This document shows positions 5,661 to 7,244 of a stretch of 7,244 nucleotides of DNA, one piece after another. The stretch comes from Candidatus Zhuqueibacterota bacterium 4484_188. Its GTDB lineage: Bacteria > Calditrichota > Calditrichia > RBG-13-44-9. The translations under genes and the position numbers were made by a program. The notes beneath the pieces are model-generated. The model did no database searches. It was not told the DNA's origin and was given only the letters and a program-made list of their open reading frames with translations. Within the stretch, counting starts at the first letter, position 1, and the number at the start of each line of letters is the position of its first letter. The stretch covers positions 1-7,244 of the forward strand of contig MVCZ01000146.1 in assembly GCA_002049825.1 (NCBI GenBank), given 5' to 3'.

Positions 5661-7244
5661 TTACTGCCAGGGTCTTCGCAGGGTAAACCCTGCCAGAAAA
5701 GTGAATCCCGGCGCCGGGTAATCCTGCAGCACCCGGTATTTGGCGTTCAGGAGGTTGCGCAGTTGCAGATCAAAAGTAAAGTAACCGACCGGGTAAGCAA
5801 TCGCCAGGTTGACCAGGTGGTAATCATCCAGCCGGGAATCGGGCGAGTTGCTCTGGTACAGACCGGTGAGGTATTTTCCGAATACGGAAAGCGTGAGCGA
5901 GCGATAGCGGTAATTGATAAAATACTTGATCATGTTGCGCGGGTTAAAAGCTAACAGGTTGCCGGGGTCCAGGTAACTGTAGGAAATCTGTGAACGCAGC
6001 GACGGCAGAAGTTGTGCATTCAATAAAAATTCGGCGCCCCACTGATCGGCTTCTCCGCTGTTCCGGAACAGTTGCGGCGGCGGTGCGGCAGGATTTGCAA
6101 TTAGTTGAATTCGATTTTGAATATGGTTGCGGAAGTAGGTCGCTTTGAAAAAATTCTTACCGGAGATATAAATGATGGTGCCACCCTCAACGGTTTTGAC
6201 TTCCTCCGGTTCTAAACGGGCATTCGATACCGGAAACAGGTACAGCTCCTGCAAAGTGGGTAGACGAAATCCCCGGTTCAAGCTGGCAAAAAACTTGATG
6301 TTGTGCAAAGGAAGATAAGAAAATCCCACGGTTGGGGTCAGCTTTTGGATTTTCAAAGAAGTGTACTGGTAGCCCAAGCCGCCTTTAATGGTAAATTGCG
6401 AAACGGGAGAATAAAACCCCACTAAGTAACCCCGGAATGAATTAACCGTGTGCAGTGAACGTTCCGGTGGTGCCTGTGGGAAAACCACATTTTTTGCTTT
6501 CCCGCCGTAGGAAACGGCATCGACGCCAAAACCGATTTGGGTTTTTGTATTGAAATTCATATTCTGGTAAGAAGACAGACCGTAAGTAAAATCGTGGGAT
6601 TCGAATCCGTCAAAAAAGCGGTGGTGTCCTAAGTTGGAATACAGGTGAAATGAATTGTGCAGCTTGCGCCATTTTCCCTTCAGTTGAATGTCTGCCATTC
6701 CGCGCCGGATGTCTCCGTAGTATCCTAATTTTGCCACGTCTTTTCCCATCGCAGGATCGTCAAACCGGTAGGGGGTGTACCTGCCGTCAATACTCAATTT
6801 CCATGCCGGGCTGATTGCCCGGTCCACCCGCGCCTGCAGGTTCCAGCCTTCAAAACCGGTGAGCGGAATATGTCCGCTGCTGCTCTGGTGAGACAAACCC
6901 AGCCGGAAATTTGTCTGCCCCGTTTGAAGGTTGAGCGAAGTCCTTTGGAGATAGGTGTTGTAGTTGCCCGCCCGGGCGCTGAACAGCACCTGGTTCCGGG
7001 TGGGCGAACTGGTGATCAGGTTTACCACACCGGCAATAGCATTCGAGCCGAACACCGCCGAAGAAGGTCCTTTTACCACTTCAATCTTTTCAATCCCGTC
7101 CAGGCCGTACACATCGGGCAGCGGGTGACCGAAAATGCCCATAAAATCGGGACGACCGTTAATCAGCACCAGCACCTGGGAATTGGGTTTTCCGCCCAGT
7201 CCGCGCAGAGTCAGGTTTCCGGCACCGGCTACGCCCACACCATA
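5661..7244 (-). CDS. TonB-dependent outer-membrane receptor, BtuB-like plug, N-terminus outside the window
   Basis: The reading frame is open to the window edge, so the signal peptide, TonB box and start of the plug are missing; 527 residues remain. The plug is clear: GNLTLRG, VLVLINGRPD, then IEKIEVVKGPSSAVFGSNAIAGVVNLIT, the standard end of the TonB-receptor plug. A beta-barrel of alternating aromatic and polar residues follows, with FRLPTLQELY (a frequent barrel signature) and a C-terminal block from LRNLLNAKY to GFTFLAGFTLRRPWQ that forms the last strand for assembly. From the plug motif to the end the length is close to that of BtuB, so this is a small receptor without the large loops or extra domains of SusC-type proteins. 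It takes up a scarce ligand across the outer membrane with energy from TonB. The downstream ECF component suggests a vitamin or cofactor such as a corrinoid, but heme, siderophore or metal-complex receptors look alike. An upstream riboswitch or operator would lie beyond 7244. Confidence 0.92.
   Translation of the reverse strand, partial: YGVGVAGAGNLTLRGLGGKPNSQVLVLINGRPDFMGIFGHPLPDVYGLDGIEKIEVVKGPSSAVFGSNAIAGVVNLITSSPTRNQVLFSARAGNYNTYLQRTSLNLQTGQTNFRLGLSHQSSSGHIPLTGFEGWNLQARVDRAISPAWKLSIDGRYTPYRFDDPAMGKDVAKLGYYGDIRRGMADIQLKGKWRKLHNSFHLYSNLGHHRFFDGFESHDFTYGLSSYQNMNFNTKTQIGFGVDAVSYGGKAKNVVFPQAPPERSLHTVNSFRGYLVGFYSPVSQFTIKGGLGYQYTSLKIQKLTPTVGFSYLPLHNIKFFASLNRGFRLPTLQELYLFPVSNARLEPEEVKTVEGGTIIYISGKNFFKATYFRNHIQNRIQLIANPAAPPPQLFRNSGEADQWGAEFLLNAQLLPSLRSQISYSYLDPGNLLAFNPRNMIKYFINYRYRSLTLSVFGKYLTGLYQSNSPDSRLDDYHLVNLAIAYPVGYFTFDLQLRNLLNAKYRVLQDYPAPGFTFLAGFTLRRPWQ

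Overview
The window comes from a Gram-negative bacterium, because it carries a TonB-dependent outer-membrane receptor. Its base composition is near 50% G+C, apart from one AT-rich block. The palindromic intergenic repeats, the seven-iron-type ferredoxin and the receptor/ECF-component gene set would suit the Bacteroidota/Calditrichota/Ignavibacteriota side of the tree (FCB group). No rRNA or other marker gene is present, so this placement is tentative.

Layout from left to right. (1) Positions 1-441 hold no convincing gene. They contain a short palindrome and a large nested inverted-repeat element (132-357) that can fold as a multi-branched structure. (2) Positions 442-2833 are a complete type II restriction-modification system. 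The methyltransferase gene comes first and overlaps the endonuclease gene by 11 bases. The endonuclease is recognisably of the AvaI/BsoBI family, with its D...E-x-K...H active-site residues at exactly the BsoBI spacing, so the predicted target is CYCGRG. The block is much more AT-rich than its surroundings, which suggests acquisition by transfer. (3) Positions 3065-3388 encode a seven-iron-type ferredoxin, followed by a second, shorter palindromic repeat that begins like the element upstream of the restriction system. (4) On the minus strand, 3488-4275 is a decayed FAD-dependent oxidoreductase, perhaps once a ferredoxin:NAD(P)H-type reductase. It has two in-frame stops, a frame change and a large internal deletion. 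(5) From 7244 down to 4419, also on the minus strand, lies a compact operon: a TonB-dependent receptor (cut by the window edge), an ECF-transporter S component and a class I SAM methyltransferase, ending at a probable terminator (4340-4363).

How the parts work together. The restriction and modification genes form a self-contained, translationally coupled pair. The receptor and S component suggest a two-step path for a scarce nutrient: TonB-driven passage through the outer membrane, then ECF-type uptake through the inner membrane using an EcfAA'T module encoded elsewhere. The methyltransferase may act on, or respond to, the imported compound. The substrate cannot be read from the sequence; a corrinoid is one reasonable guess because the receptor has a BtuB-like plug and size. 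This operon is the least well explained part of the window and the best candidate for a system that is not fully described.
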